From: Lacticaseibacillus sharpeae JCM 1186 = DSM 20505
Lineage (GTDB): Bacteria > Bacillota > Bacilli > Lactobacillales > Lactobacillaceae
Assembly: GCF_001436225.1 (NCBI RefSeq)
Contig: NZ_AYYO01000056.1
Location: forward strand, 62,001 to 126,000
Reading direction: 5' to 3'
Length of the DNA stretch: 64,000 nucleotides
Shown: positions 1-7,856 of the stretch, in pieces
Position numbering within the stretch: the stretch's first letter is position 1
Layout of the letters: the number at the start of each line of letters is the position of its first letter
Program-made: the position numbers and the translations under genes
Notes under the pieces: model-generated
Databases searched by the model: none
What the model was told of the DNA's origin: nothing
Seen by the model: the letters and a program-made list of their open reading frames with translations, nothing else

Positions 1-2
1 AG

Positions 3-59
3 GACGCGTACGCCGCAATGGACCAGCGGACGGCGATTAAGTCACTGATTATTATGTAA
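3..59 (+). CDS. C-terminal end of a gene that starts before the window
   Basis: An open frame enters from the left edge and ends at TAA (57-59), giving a tail that reads DAYAAMDQRTAIKSLIIM. A strong terminator follows 12 bases later, so this is the end of a transcription unit. A tail of this kind (acidic residue, aromatic, then a DQR-x-AIK stretch) is reminiscent of zinc-dependent alcohol dehydrogenases, but 18 residues are too few to assign a function. Confidence 0.5.
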   Translation, partial: DAYAAMDQRTAIKSLIIM

Positions 60-70
60 ATTGGCTGTTT

Positions 71-112
71 GCCCCAATCCACGAATGTTTTTGTGGATTG
101 GGGCATTTTTTT
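71..112 (+). terminator. Rho-independent terminator
   Basis: A perfect 12-bp stem (GCCCCAATCCAC at 71-82, its complement at 93-104) is followed by a run of T at 106-112. It closes the gene entering from the left. Confidence 0.9.
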
Positions 113-124
113 GCAAATTAGCCC

Positions 125-155
125 TTGTCTTAAAGTGAACTTTAAGGTTTAAGCT
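125..155 (+). promoter_or_regulatory. MerR-type promoter with operator
   Basis: A perfect inverted repeat, CTTAAAG-TGAA-CTTTAAG (129-146), lies between a -35-like TTGTCT (125-130) and a -10-like TAAGCT (150-155). The spacer is 19 bp, the over-long spacing used by MerR-family activators that untwist the promoter. The MerR gene at 2222 is the third gene downstream, so it is the natural candidate to bind here. Confidence 0.75.
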
Positions 156-211
156 GAATTCATCAGTTAGGAAATGGCCTGACTTACATGACGACTTGAT
201 TGGAGCTATTA

Positions 212-1543
212 ATGCAAAAACAAAAATTTGGGCCGGTTTTGCCCATTATCTTGATTAGTTACTTTATGATTTTACTGGATAATTCAATTGTGTTTACCAG
301 CACGGTGAAAATCGCGCAGGACCTGCAAATGGATGCCCAGGCGCTGGCGTGGGTGACCAATGCGTACGCGCTAACCTTTGGCGGACTGCTCATGCTGGGC
401 GGGAAGGCCGGCGACATTCTGGGGCGCCGGCGGGTGTTTACGCTCGGTTTAGTCATTTTCACCTTAGGCTCGCTTCTTGTGGGTCTGGCGCAAAATGGGG
501 CGATGATTATCGCCATGCGGGCGTTGCAGGGCGTAGGCTCGGCAATCTTGGCACCGACCACGTTGGCCTTATTAATGGATAGTTACCAAGGCAATATGCG
601 CACCAAGGCGATTGCTTATTACGGTGCGACCGCGGGGATTGGCGCCAGCTTTGGGCTGGTAGTGGGGGGCTTCATTGCCAGCTTCCTGACCTGGCGGGAC
701 GGCTTCTTGCTCAACGTGCCGGTGGGAATCATGTTGCTGGTGCTCACCATCATCTTCGTGCCGGCGCGTCCGGGTCAGGGCGGTCGGTTGGACTGGCCGG
801 GGGCCATTACCTCAGTGGTCGGTTTTGCAGGTCTCATCTATAGTATTAACGGGACGGTACTTCGCGGGGTAGCCGGGATTATTGCGGCATTTGCGCTCAT
901 TGCCTTTGTCCTTGTCGAGGCACACCAGCAATCACCACTTATGCCGCTGCAGTTGTTTAAAAGCCGTGAGCGCAGTAGTGCCTATGTGGCACGTTTCTTC
1001 TACCTCGGGGCGATGATTTCCTACTTTTTCTTGGTGCCGCAAGCGATGCAAAACGTTTATGGCTACACCCCCTTGATGGCGGCTGTGGGTTTCTTGGCCG
1101 AAACGATTCCGCAGTTCCTCTCCGCCACAATTTTGGCACGGCTCAATGACCGCTTTACCAACAATCAACTGCTGACTGCTGGTGTCCTGATTACGTTCGT
1201 TGGTGTGATCATGGGTGCAATCGTGGGCATCAACGGCGGATATTTCTGGGCCTTAGCCGTCCCGATGGTCATCATCGGGATTGGTCAGGGGCTGTCCCTC
1301 AGTCCGCTTACGGTGGCTGGTGTTGCCCACACGGATGTCTTGATTGCCGGTTCCGCTTCGGGCGTGGTCAATACAGTGCACCAGATTGGTAGTTCGTTTG
1401 GGTTGTCCGTGATTGTGGCGCTGACGGCAAACTTTAGTAGTCCAGTTGCCGTATACAACCATTCGGCATGGTTAATGGCCGGCTTTATGTTGCTTGCGTT
1501 ACTTGCAACCTTGAACATTGTCCGGCCGGGCAAGCGCGCTTAA
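212..1543 (+). CDS. MFS drug efflux transporter (DHA2-like)
   Basis: This is a major facilitator superfamily exporter, likely a proton-coupled multidrug pump in the cytoplasmic membrane. The protein is almost entirely hydrophobic. It has the family motif A (GGKAGDILGRRRVF, about residues 63-76), an RALQGVGSA stretch near residue 105, and a motif-C-like glycine-rich segment before TWRDGFLLNVPVG, the usual DHA2 (14-helix) pattern. The start is ATG 212, with GGAG at 202-205 at good spacing; a TTG at 200 is in frame but overlaps that site. The gene lies directly behind the MerR operator and in front of an oxidoreductase and the MerR gene, so it is probably an inducible efflux unit. The substrate cannot be told from sequence. 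Confidence 0.88.
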   Translation: MQKQKFGPVLPIILISYFMILLDNSIVFTSTVKIAQDLQMDAQALAWVTNAYALTFGGLLMLGGKAGDILGRRRVFTLGLVIFTLGSLLVGLAQNGAMIIAMRALQGVGSAILAPTTLALLMDSYQGNMRTKAIAYYGATAGIGASFGLVVGGFIASFLTWRDGFLLNVPVGIMLLVLTIIFVPARPGQGGRLDWPGAITSVVGFAGLIYSINGTVLRGVAGIIAAFALIAFVLVEAHQQSPLMPLQLFKSRERSSAYVARFFYLGAMISYFFLVPQAMQNVYGYTPLMAAVGFLAETIPQFLSATILARLNDRFTNNQLLTAGVLITFVGVIMGAIVGINGGYFWALAVPMVIIGIGQGLSLSPLTVAGVAHTDVLIAGSASGVVNTVHQIGSSFGLSVIVALTANFSSPVAVYNHSAWLMAGFMLLALLATLNIVRPGKRA

Positions 1544-1563
1544 GGCGCACAAAGGAGATAATG

Positions 1564-2163
1564 ATGAAAATTTTACTTATTGGCGCAACGGGCTCAATTG
1601 GCCGCGCAGTGCGCACGCAATTGCTCCAGACAACGGATTACCAGCTAGTGCTTACTTCCCGGCATGCCAGTACGATGCAAATTGACGGGCAGCGCGAAGT
1701 TGCACTCAACTTGGATGCCCGCAATGCTGCGGCAGTCGCGCAAGCATTAACGGATGTGGATGCGGTCTTTGTGGCCGTCAGTGGTGCGTTGCCCGCAATC
1801 GCGACGGCGGTGACGGCCGCGATGACTGGAAGCAAGACGCAGCGGCTTGTCTTTATTTCCTCGATGGGGATTTACGACGAAATTCCCGCGAGTGTCGGCG
1901 CCCAGGGCAATCTGCACCACAATCCAGTTTTGCGGCCTTACCGCGAAGCTGCGGACATTATTGCGGCGTCAACGCTGAACTACACGGTGATTCGCCCCGG
2001 CTGGTTTGATAACGGCAGTGATGACTACGAAGTTACCCGGGAAGGCGCACCCTTTGGCGGTCACGATGTTTCGCGGCGGGCAATTGCACAGTTAGTGGTT
2101 GCACTATTGGCGGATAATCAACTGTACGCCCGTGAAAGTATCGGGATTAACCGGCCGCAGTAG
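1564..2163 (+). CDS. NAD(P)H-binding atypical short-chain dehydrogenase (NmrA-like)
   Basis: A 199-residue protein with a Rossmann nucleotide-binding fold. The N-terminus carries GATGSIG (residues 7-13), the extended/atypical SDR dinucleotide motif. A conserved RLVFISSMGIY segment and YTVIRPGWF follow, as in NAD(P)H-binding 'SDR family' proteins of about 200 residues. The usual YxxxK catalytic pair is not obvious, so it may be a sensor-like or weak oxidoreductase. It follows the MFS gene by 20 bases, with AAAGGAG at 1551-1557. ATG 1561 and ATG 1564 are adjacent; 1564 has the better spacing. It is the second gene of the MerR-controlled operon. Confidence 0.8.
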   Translation: MKILLIGATGSIGRAVRTQLLQTTDYQLVLTSRHASTMQIDGQREVALNLDARNAAAVAQALTDVDAVFVAVSGALPAIATAVTAAMTGSKTQRLVFISSMGIYDEIPASVGAQGNLHHNPVLRPYREAADIIAASTLNYTVIRPGWFDNGSDDYEVTREGAPFGGHDVSRRAIAQLVVALLADNQLYARESIGINRPQ

Positions 2164-2221
2164 TGGCAACTCCGACGCTAGAAGTGCATAATTTATTTAA
2201 TATCAAAAACGGAGGTACGCG

Positions 2222-2617
2222 ATGAACATCAAGGAAGCAAGCGCCCAGACTGGGGTTCCAGCAGCAACGATTCGGTATTACGAAAAAGAAGGGCTGATTC
2301 CGGACATTGACCGCAGCCCGGCCGGCGTACGTGAGATTGATGACCGCATTATTCGGCGGATTAACTTCGCCAAGCAGATGCGCGGTGCGGGGATGAGCAT
2401 TGAGGCACTGCGCCGGTATATCCAGCTGTTCGACGCGCAAGAGAACAATCTGGCCGAACAAAAAGTGCTGCTCCAGGAACAGCTTGCCATTATGGAAGAG
2501 AAGCGGGACGACTTGCAGGCCGCAATTGATCACCTTCAGTGGAAGCTAACACACTTCGACGACCACATGGTGGCGACCGAGGAAGAACTGCGTAACTTAG
2601 AAAAAGAGCAGCAATAA
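2222..2617 (+). CDS. MerR-family transcriptional regulator
   Basis: A 131-residue MerR-type regulator. The N-terminal winged helix reads MNIKEASAQTGVPAATIRYYEKEGL, with the diagnostic RYYE-x-GL, followed by a recognition wing (REIDDRIIRRINFAKQMRGAGMSI). The C-terminal half (residues about 80-131) is a long charged helix that would form the antiparallel dimer coiled coil. There is no cysteine cluster for metal sensing, so it belongs with the ligand or aldehyde/redox-type MerR proteins. GGAGG precedes ATG 2222. It is the last gene of the operon and probably regulates the operator at 129-146. Confidence 0.9.
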   Translation: MNIKEASAQTGVPAATIRYYEKEGLIPDIDRSPAGVREIDDRIIRRINFAKQMRGAGMSIEALRRYIQLFDAQENNLAEQKVLLQEQLAIMEEKRDDLQAAIDHLQWKLTHFDDHMVATEEELRNLEKEQQ

Positions 2618-2648
2618 AAACAACCCATGCCGCGGCATGGGTTGTTTT
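2617..2648. terminator. Bidirectional terminator
   Basis: A perfect palindrome of 16 + 16 bases (AAAACAACCCATGCCG and its complement, no loop bases spare) ends in T on both strands. It separates the MerR operon from the convergent gene at 2659. Confidence 0.9.
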
Positions 2649-2658
2649 GCACTATGCG

Positions 2659-3006
2659 TTAACGCAGGATGTTGGTCATCTTTTTGCCCTTTGCAATCTC
2701 ATCGACGAGCTTGTCGAGGTAACGAATTTGCTGCACGGTGGGGTCTTCAATGTCCTCAACGCGCACGCCGCAAATTACGCCCTTGATGCGGCTTGCGTGC
2801 GGATTAATTTGCGGGGCCTGGGCGAAAAAGGTGCTGAAGGTGGCAGCTGACTTAAGTTGTTCCTGCAGTCCCTGTTCGTCGTAGCCAGTTAGCCAGCTAA
2901 TGACGGTGTTCAGTTCCGCCTCGGTGTGGCCTTTGCGTGCGACCTTTTGCAAATAGAGTGGGTAAATGGAACTGAACGTCATGTCGGTAATTGGTGTGCG
3001 TGCCAT
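2659..3006 (-). CDS. DUF2200 family protein
   Basis: A 115-residue soluble protein that matches the DUF2200 family from its N-terminal pattern: a Thr/Met-rich start followed by SSIYPLYLQKVARKGHTEAEL and an ISWLTGYD core near residue 45. The function of the family is unknown. I chose ATG 3006 because GGAGG lies 7 bases upstream on the minus strand; an upstream in-frame extension to 3081 has no ribosome site. It stands alone, convergent with the MerR operon and divergent from the Nudix gene. Confidence 0.8.
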   Translation of the reverse strand: MARTPITDMTFSSIYPLYLQKVARKGHTEAELNTVISWLTGYDEQGLQEQLKSAATFSTFFAQAPQINPHASRIKGVICGVRVEDIEDPTVQQIRYLDKLVDEIAKGKKMTNILR

Positions 3007-3128
3007 TGGTAAGCCTCCAGTGCGGTGTTTGTTTGCCCCTATTTTCGCATATTTACGGCGCTTTGGGTATTGTTTAAGCACCCCAAGCGCGCTAAACTTA
3101 GCCCACGATTAGATGGCGGAGGTGCGTG

Positions 3129-3614
3129 ATGCAGGAACCAGGAGATATTCGTTACTTTTTGAACGCGACGCAGCGGTTTAACGTGCGGGCGGCGGTCTTA
3201 CTTGAAAATGCGGGCAGGCTGTTGGTGACCCCGGAAGCAGATCAACCCGGAATGTTCAAGCTGCCTGGTGGGGCCGTTAAGTTCGGCGAGTCGGCAATAG
3301 CTGCGGCTGTCCGTGAGGTGCAAGAGGAGTTGCAATTGACGGAGCTGGATTTCGAACCCGCGGGAACCGTTGAGGCGTTTTTCACGCTTGCTGGGGTTGA
3401 TTACCACCAGATTATTCTCATTAGTCGGGCGCTCCTCACTGACAAACAGGCCACACACGTGGTGAATTTGCATCTGGATGAAGTCGACCTCGCACCCGAC
3501 ACCAAGCTGGTTTGGCAGCCATTAACTTCCGTGCAGGGGCATTTGTTGCCCAATGCACTGGACGCGCTGTTGCCCATGGGTGCGCCGTACCAACACGCGG
3601 TGTCTTACCGCTAG
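3129..3614 (+). CDS. Nudix hydrolase
   Basis: A 161-residue Nudix-family pyrophosphohydrolase. The Nudix box is visible near residues 51-73: G-x5-E (GAVKFGE), seven residues, then REVQEELQL. The usual Gly near the end of the box is Gln here, but the metal-binding REVQEE core is intact. Such enzymes cleave nucleoside diphosphates linked to another moiety; the substrate cannot be predicted. GGAGG (3118-3122) fits ATG 3129 rather than the in-frame GTG at 3126. It is a single gene, convergent with the SOS-type operon that ends at 3615. Confidence 0.88.
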   Translation: MQEPGDIRYFLNATQRFNVRAAVLLENAGRLLVTPEADQPGMFKLPGGAVKFGESAIAAAVREVQEELQLTELDFEPAGTVEAFFTLAGVDYHQIILISRALLTDKQATHVVNLHLDEVDLAPDTKLVWQPLTSVQGHLLPNALDALLPMGAPYQHAVSYR

Positions 3615-3986
3615 TTACAGGACAATCACATTGCGAATGGTTTCGAAGTTGATTTCGTCGCTGCCGATGACGACGTCAGTTTCGGTGTAGCCGCGCACCA
3701 TGCCCATGATGTCGGGGCCGAATAAGCCGTCCGGCGAAATCGACGCTAACTGAATAGCGACGGGGTGGTTGTTGGCGAACGCATTGGCCAGTAGCGCCCC
3801 GATTCTTTCTTGGCTCTGTTGCGGGCGGGCGGGGAACGTGCGGGCGGCGGCGTGTTTGGCCTTGTTCAGAGCGCTAGTGTGATCAGAAAGGTAATACCCC
3901 TGCCACTTAGTCATCCCCCGGTCGCGGTAGTCGTGGCTGAAATAGTTTTGGACGAGCTCCTCCGACCAGCCATTTTGGAAGTTCAT
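3615..3986 (-). CDS. YolD-like protein
   Basis: A 123-residue protein whose N-terminal third contains DRGMTKWQGYYLSDHTSAL, the hallmark of the YolD-like family. The remainder is a small beta-rich domain ending in an INFETIRNVIVL tail. YolD-like proteins are usually encoded next to Y-family polymerases (UvrX/UmuC type) and are thought to assist error-prone repair. The ATG overlaps the stop of the previous gene (ATGA), so it is translationally coupled. It is the third gene of the polymerase operon. Confidence 0.8.
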   Translation of the reverse strand: MNFQNGWSEELVQNYFSHDYRDRGMTKWQGYYLSDHTSALNKAKHAAARTFPARPQQSQERIGALLANAFANNHPVAIQLASISPDGLFGPDIMGMVRGYTETDVVIGSDEINFETIRNVIVL

Positions 3987-4333
3987 TCGTCGAACTCGCG
4001 CCGGTACTGGATGACGCGCCCCGATTCCGGCCAGGTCATGCCGGTGAAGCCGACAAACTCGTACGTGACGGGCAAAACGCTGCGCAACTCGGCCACCGTG
4101 CGCTCCAGCAGCGGCAGGCTGTAGCGTTCCAGTGTGTGCAGCGGGATGGACTTGTGCCGCTGGCCGCGGGGAACGATGTTGAAGAAGAAGTTGAATTGCT
4201 GGTCGTATCTTTCATTGACGACGGTGAGCCAGTAGCGGGTGTTGCGGTGCTTGGTGAATAACTCCTGGGCGCGGGCGTAAATCACCTGTGAATATTTACT
4301 AAGTTCTATTTTATCCACTTGGGGATTAGTCAT
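3983..4333 (-). CDS. Unrecognised small protein in the Y-polymerase operon
   Basis: A 116-residue protein that I do not recognise. It is soluble and charged, with a helical N-terminal half (ELSKYSQVIYARAQELFTKHRNTRYWL) and an aromatic-rich middle (FNFFFNIVPRGQRH). It overlaps the polymerase gene by 8 bases upstream and the YolD-like gene by 4 bases downstream, so the three genes are surely co-translated. ATG 4333 was chosen over an upstream in-frame extension lacking a ribosome site. Its place between a polymerase and its usual accessory gene suggests a role in SOS translesion synthesis. That is an inference from position only. Confidence 0.75.
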   Translation of the reverse strand: MTNPQVDKIELSKYSQVIYARAQELFTKHRNTRYWLTVVNERYDQQFNFFFNIVPRGQRHKSIPLHTLERYSLPLLERTVAELRSVLPVTYEFVGFTGMTWPESGRVIQYRREFDE

Positions 4334-5630
4334 AAGCGTTGCCTCCGTTATGGCCGCCAACCAGGCTAGCCCGGTTGATGGCGGTGCCGCCGTGAACGTT
4401 GCTGGATGCGTACACGAGCTTGGTGAACCCGAATCGCTGGCGAATACTGTCGACGGTGCGCTCCAGGTTGACGTTCTTAATCTGCGCCTTGATGGGTGTG
4501 AATAAGTTCAGCTGTTGCCCCGTATCGGGACTGAGCCGCCCGCACCCAGCGTATAAGTTACGCACAGGTTGATTGGCCCACTGGCTGCGGAAGATGCGGA
4601 TGAGGGCCGCCACGATGTCGGTGTTGCTGTTGGTCACATCGATGCGCAGGGCGCCGTGGAAACCGGAACGGCCGTCCAGTTCGGCGCCGGCGTAGGAAAA
4701 GCCGACGCCTAGGCTGACTTGGGCGCACTGGTAGTGGTGGTGGCGCAGACGTGAAGCCACCTGCTCGCCGATCTCCTTGATGACCAGCTCGATTTCACTT
4801 TGCATTTTGTAATCGCGGGGCAGTACCTGCGAGTTACTGATTGAGGGATGGTGCACCCGAATTGGTGTGGCGGGGTGTGCGCGGTCAACGCCCCAGGCCA
4901 GGGCGAAGAGTTGTTCACCCGCCAGCCCCATTTCCTGTTTAATGGCGTAGGGGTTACTGTGGGCGAGGTCCCACATGGAGTGGATGTTCATGCGGGCGAG
5001 GTGCGCGGCGGTGCGGTGCGCGATACTCCAGACGCTGGTCATGTCGGTGATGGGCCAGATTTTGTCGGGGACGGTGGCGTATGTAATCACGCCGATACGG
5101 CTATCCGCGTGCTTGGCGTATAGGTCCAGTGCTAGTTTGGCCTGAACGGGGTTCTCGCCGATGCCCACGGTTGTATAAATGCCCAGTTCATCGTGAATGA
5201 CGTTTTGAATCCGTTCGGCCACAGCCATGGGCGTCTTGCCGAACAGGCGCCAGGACCGGGTAATGTCCAAGATGGACTCGTCAATCGAGTACGGCCACAG
5301 GTCTTCAGGGGCGACGAAGCGTTGGAAAATGCTGTTGATCCGCAGGTTTTTCTGGATGTACAGGTTCATGCGCGGCGGGACGACGAACAAATCGGGGCTT
5401 TGGGGCAGGTCCCGTTGCCGGGAAACGTTGGACTGCAGCCCGAATTCCTTCTTGGCGACGGGCGAGGTGGCCAAGACGAGGCCGCCGTTGGTGTTCTCCT
5501 GCTCCGACATCACGACCAGGGCCGTTTTAAGGGGATCCAGTCCGCGCGCCACGCACTCCACTGAGGCGTAGAACGATTTGCTATCAATCAAGAAGAAGAT
5601 GCCGTGTGGTTCGTTGGCGTAATTTAGCAT
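4326..5630 (-). CDS. Y-family DNA polymerase (UmuC/UvrX-like)
   Basis: A 434-residue translesion DNA polymerase. The N-terminus FFLIDSKSFYASVECVARGLDP carries the first catalytic Asp and the aromatic steric-gate region. The second acidic motif is YSIDESILDIT near residue 115. A TTVGIGENPVQAKLA segment is the palm/HhH entry typical of the UmuC group of Gram-positive bacteria. The C-terminal little-finger domain follows residue 240. ATG 5630 has AGGAGG 8 bases upstream. It is the first gene of a three-gene operon with tight overlaps and is transcribed from a promoter occupied by two LexA-type boxes, so damage induction is strongly suggested. It would copy past DNA lesions at the cost of errors. 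Confidence 0.92.
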   Translation of the reverse strand: MLNYANEPHGIFFLIDSKSFYASVECVARGLDPLKTALVVMSEQENTNGGLVLATSPVAKKEFGLQSNVSRQRDLPQSPDLFVVPPRMNLYIQKNLRINSIFQRFVAPEDLWPYSIDESILDITRSWRLFGKTPMAVAERIQNVIHDELGIYTTVGIGENPVQAKLALDLYAKHADSRIGVITYATVPDKIWPITDMTSVWSIAHRTAAHLARMNIHSMWDLAHSNPYAIKQEMGLAGEQLFALAWGVDRAHPATPIRVHHPSISNSQVLPRDYKMQSEIELVIKEIGEQVASRLRHHHYQCAQVSLGVGFSYAGAELDGRSGFHGALRIDVTNSNTDIVAALIRIFRSQWANQPVRNLYAGCGRLSPDTGQQLNLFTPIKAQIKNVNLERTVDSIRQRFGFTKLVYASSNVHGGTAINRASLVGGHNGGNAYD

Positions 5631-5648
5631 GCGCGAAGCCTCCTTTTA

Positions 5649-5699
5649 GAACAAATGTTCGTACGAGTTTATTATACGAACGTCCGTTCTATTTTTCAA
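5649..5699 (-). promoter_or_regulatory. SOS promoter with two LexA (DinR)-type boxes
   Basis: On the minus strand a consensus-like promoter is visible: -35 TTGAAA (5694-5699), 17-bp spacer, -10 TATAAT (5671-5676). One SOS box, CGAAC-GTCC-GTTC (5677-5690), fills the spacer. A second, GAAC-AAAT-GTTC (5649-5660), sits just downstream of the -10. Both match the Gram-positive CGAAC-N4-GTTCG pattern. LexA bound here would block the polymerase operon. Confidence 0.88.
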
Positions 5700-5757
5700 C
5701 CGTAAACTTAGCGGTGGGGGTCAAAAAATTTTTCCGGAGACTTTTGTAACAAAAGTA

Positions 5758-5786
5758 TTGGCAAAGTTGTCCATTCCTGATATACT
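5758..5786 (+). promoter_or_regulatory. tRNA promoter
   Basis: TTGGCA (5758-5763), 17-bp spacer, TATACT (5781-5786), placed 14 bases before the tRNA. Confidence 0.8.
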
Positions 5787-5799
5787 AACTTCTGTTGTT

Positions 5800-5883
5800 G
5801 CCGCAATGGCGGAATTGGCAGACGCGCAGTGTTCAGGTCGCTGTATGGGAAACCATGTGCAGGTTCGACTCCTGTTTGCGGCA
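5800..5883 (+). tRNA. tRNA-Leu (CAG)
   Basis: The 7-bp acceptor stem (GCCGCAA at 5800-5806 with TTGCGGC at 5876-5882) and discriminator A5883 are clear; CCA is not encoded. The anticodon arm is CAGTG-TTCAGGT-CGCTG, giving anticodon CAG, which reads CTG. The long variable arm (about TATGGGAAACCATG) is as expected for a class II leucine tRNA, as is the D-loop GGCGGAATTGGCAGACGC. Confidence 0.95.
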
Positions 5884-5910
5884 GATAGTTGCCCAGTGCA
5901 ACAACGCGAA

Positions 5911-5939
5911 CGCACCTAGGAAACTAGGTGCGTTTTTTT
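5911..5939 (+). terminator. Terminator after tRNA-Leu(CAG)
   Basis: Stem CGCACCTAG (5911-5919) with CTAGGTGCG (5924-5932), GAAA loop, T-run 5933-5939. Confidence 0.9.
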
Positions 5940-5962
5940 GTGCCCAAGGTGAATAAACCGGC

Positions 5963-6089
5963 TTGCCAAGCGGCCGGTTTTGCGCGCATAATTATCATCT
6001 ATAAGGGTAATGGAGCTTAAAGTAACGCAGCAATAATGGGTCAGGGATTCTTAGTCCTTTAAACTAGACTAAGGGATTCATGACCCATT
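5963..6089 (+). promoter_or_regulatory. Promoter and long imperfect hairpin before the ABC exporter
   Basis: A candidate promoter is TTGCCA (5963-5968), 18-bp spacer, CATAAT (5987-5992). Downstream lies an interrupted hairpin: outer arms AATGGGTCA (6035-6043) and TGACCCATT (6081-6089), inner arms CTTAGTC (6050-6056) and GACTAAG (6067-6073). Only a short T stretch follows, so it may be an operator or leader structure rather than a strong terminator. The gene start is 47 bases further on. Confidence 0.5.
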
Positions 6090-6136
6090 TTGCATCTACT
6101 GACTTAGGCAAATACATACCGTTACGTGGAGGGAAC

Positions 6137-7855
6137 ATGCTTAAAACAATCTGGCAACACATGCACGGACTTTCCCGCCTTTGCTTCATTCTGGCGCCCA
6201 TCGTGATGCTGGGCGAAGTGTTCTGCGACCTGCAGCAACCAACACTCATGGCGAACATCTTGGATAACGGCTTGGGTCGCGGCGACATGCACTACGTTGT
6301 GCGCACCGCCGTAATCATGCTCCTGTTTGCGGTCACGGGCCTAGTTTGCGGGGCTGGCTGTGGCGCCCTGGCCAACTACGCGTCGCTGAATATGGGGGCC
6401 AAACTGCGGGAACACATGCTGACGGTTGCCCTGGCGAGTCGCAAGATTGGCGGGTTAGAGCCGGCGACCATCATTACGCGGATTACTAACGACGTCACGC
6501 AGATGCAAAACCTCGTGATGATGCTGACGCGGTCACTCGTGCGCTCGCCCATGTGGCTGCTGGGTGGGATGATTATGTCGGTCGTTGTGAGCCCGCAACT
6601 CGCGTGGATTCTGTTCATCATCATGCCGCTCCTCATGGCCTTCATGTTCTACATTGTGTACCGCAGTATTCCGCTGTTCACGGTGGCGCAGCAAAAAATT
6701 GACCAGTTGAACCGGGTGATGCGGGAAAATCTCAATGGAATCAAGACCATTAAGTCGTACGTATTGGAGCCGGGGCAGTACCAGCAATTCAAGGTGGCCA
6801 ACGCGCAGCTGCGCGACCAGAGCGAACGGGCCCAGCGCTCGACTATCATCATGTCGCCGGTGATTATGCTCATGCTCAATCTCGGGGTTGTCCTTGCGCT
6901 GTACCTCGGGGGCCACAAATTTGCCGTGGGCGGCATTACGGACGGCCAGATCATTGCGTTCATTAACTACATGATTCAGATTACCAACGCGATGATTAAC
7001 ATGGTCAACACCATCACGACCTTCTCCCGGGCGAGCACCTCGGCAACGCGGGTGCGGGCCGTGCTGGATGAAGCTGAAGCTACGGAAACTAAGGCCACAG
7101 CGGAACTGCCGGCCAGCAGTTCCGTGACGTTCGACCACGTCTCGTTTGGCTACAGCGACCGCGACGACATCATCAAGGACGTCAGCTTTAAGGTGGCGGA
7201 CGGCCAGTGGCTGGGCATTATCGGCACGACGGGTGCGGGCAAATCAACCCTGATTAACCTCCTGACCAAGTTGCTCACGGGTAATCGGGGCACCATCAAA
7301 ATTGGCGGGCAGGATATTGGCACCTTACGTGCGGATGCGCTGCACGCAAAAATCACGGTGGCGGTTCAAGACAGCACGCTGTTTGCTGGCACCGTAGCGG
7401 AGAATCTGCGCTATGGGGCCCCGGATGCCGATCAAGCGGCGCTGCAGACTGCGGCAACAGTGGCACAGGCGGAAGATTTCATCCTCGCCAAGGATAACGG
7501 CTATGACGTGACGGTGGAACAGATGGGCCGCAATTTTTCTGGTGGCCAGCGGCAACGGCTGAACATTGCCCGCGCCCTAGCGCCGGATCCAGACATCTTG
7601 GTGCTCGATGACGCCACATCGGCGGTGGACCAAGCCACTAACGCGCAAATCCGCACGGCACTGACTGCCAGCCGGAAGAACCGCACCACGGTGATTATTT
7701 CGCAGCGATTGACCAACGTCATGGCTTGCGACCAAATTATTGTGCTGCAAAACGGCCGCATCACGGACAAGGGCACGCACGCGCAGTTAATGCGTACCTC
7801 ACAGTTCTACCAGGAATTAGCGGCAACGCAGCTGCATGCAAAGGAGGTGGATTAA
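6137..7855 (+). CDS. ABC exporter half-transporter, degenerate-site subunit (LmrC/TM287-like)
   Basis: A 572-residue fused membrane/ATPase protein of a multidrug-type ABC exporter. Six transmembrane helices occupy about residues 15-290 and the ATPase the rest. Walker A is GTTGAGKST and the signature is a normal FSGGQ. Walker B is DILVLDDATSAVD, with Asp where the catalytic Glu is expected, and the switch His is replaced (SQR instead of AHR). These are the marks of the non-hydrolysing site of heterodimeric exporters such as LmrCD, BmrCD and TM287/288. ATG 6137 follows GGAGGG; an in-frame ATG at 6080 lies inside a hairpin and has no ribosome site. Its partner starts one base after its stop codon. 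Confidence 0.9.
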   Translation: MLKTIWQHMHGLSRLCFILAPIVMLGEVFCDLQQPTLMANILDNGLGRGDMHYVVRTAVIMLLFAVTGLVCGAGCGALANYASLNMGAKLREHMLTVALASRKIGGLEPATIITRITNDVTQMQNLVMMLTRSLVRSPMWLLGGMIMSVVVSPQLAWILFIIMPLLMAFMFYIVYRSIPLFTVAQQKIDQLNRVMRENLNGIKTIKSYVLEPGQYQQFKVANAQLRDQSERAQRSTIIMSPVIMLMLNLGVVLALYLGGHKFAVGGITDGQIIAFINYMIQITNAMINMVNTITTFSRASTSATRVRAVLDEAEATETKATAELPASSSVTFDHVSFGYSDRDDIIKDVSFKVADGQWLGIIGTTGAGKSTLINLLTKLLTGNRGTIKIGGQDIGTLRADALHAKITVAVQDSTLFAGTVAENLRYGAPDADQAALQTAATVAQAEDFILAKDNGYDVTVEQMGRNFSGGQRQRLNIARALAPDPDILVLDDATSAVDQATNAQIRTALTASRKNRTTVIISQRLTNVMACDQIIVLQNGRITDKGTHAQLMRTSQFYQELAATQLHAKEVD

Positions 7856-7856
7856 C

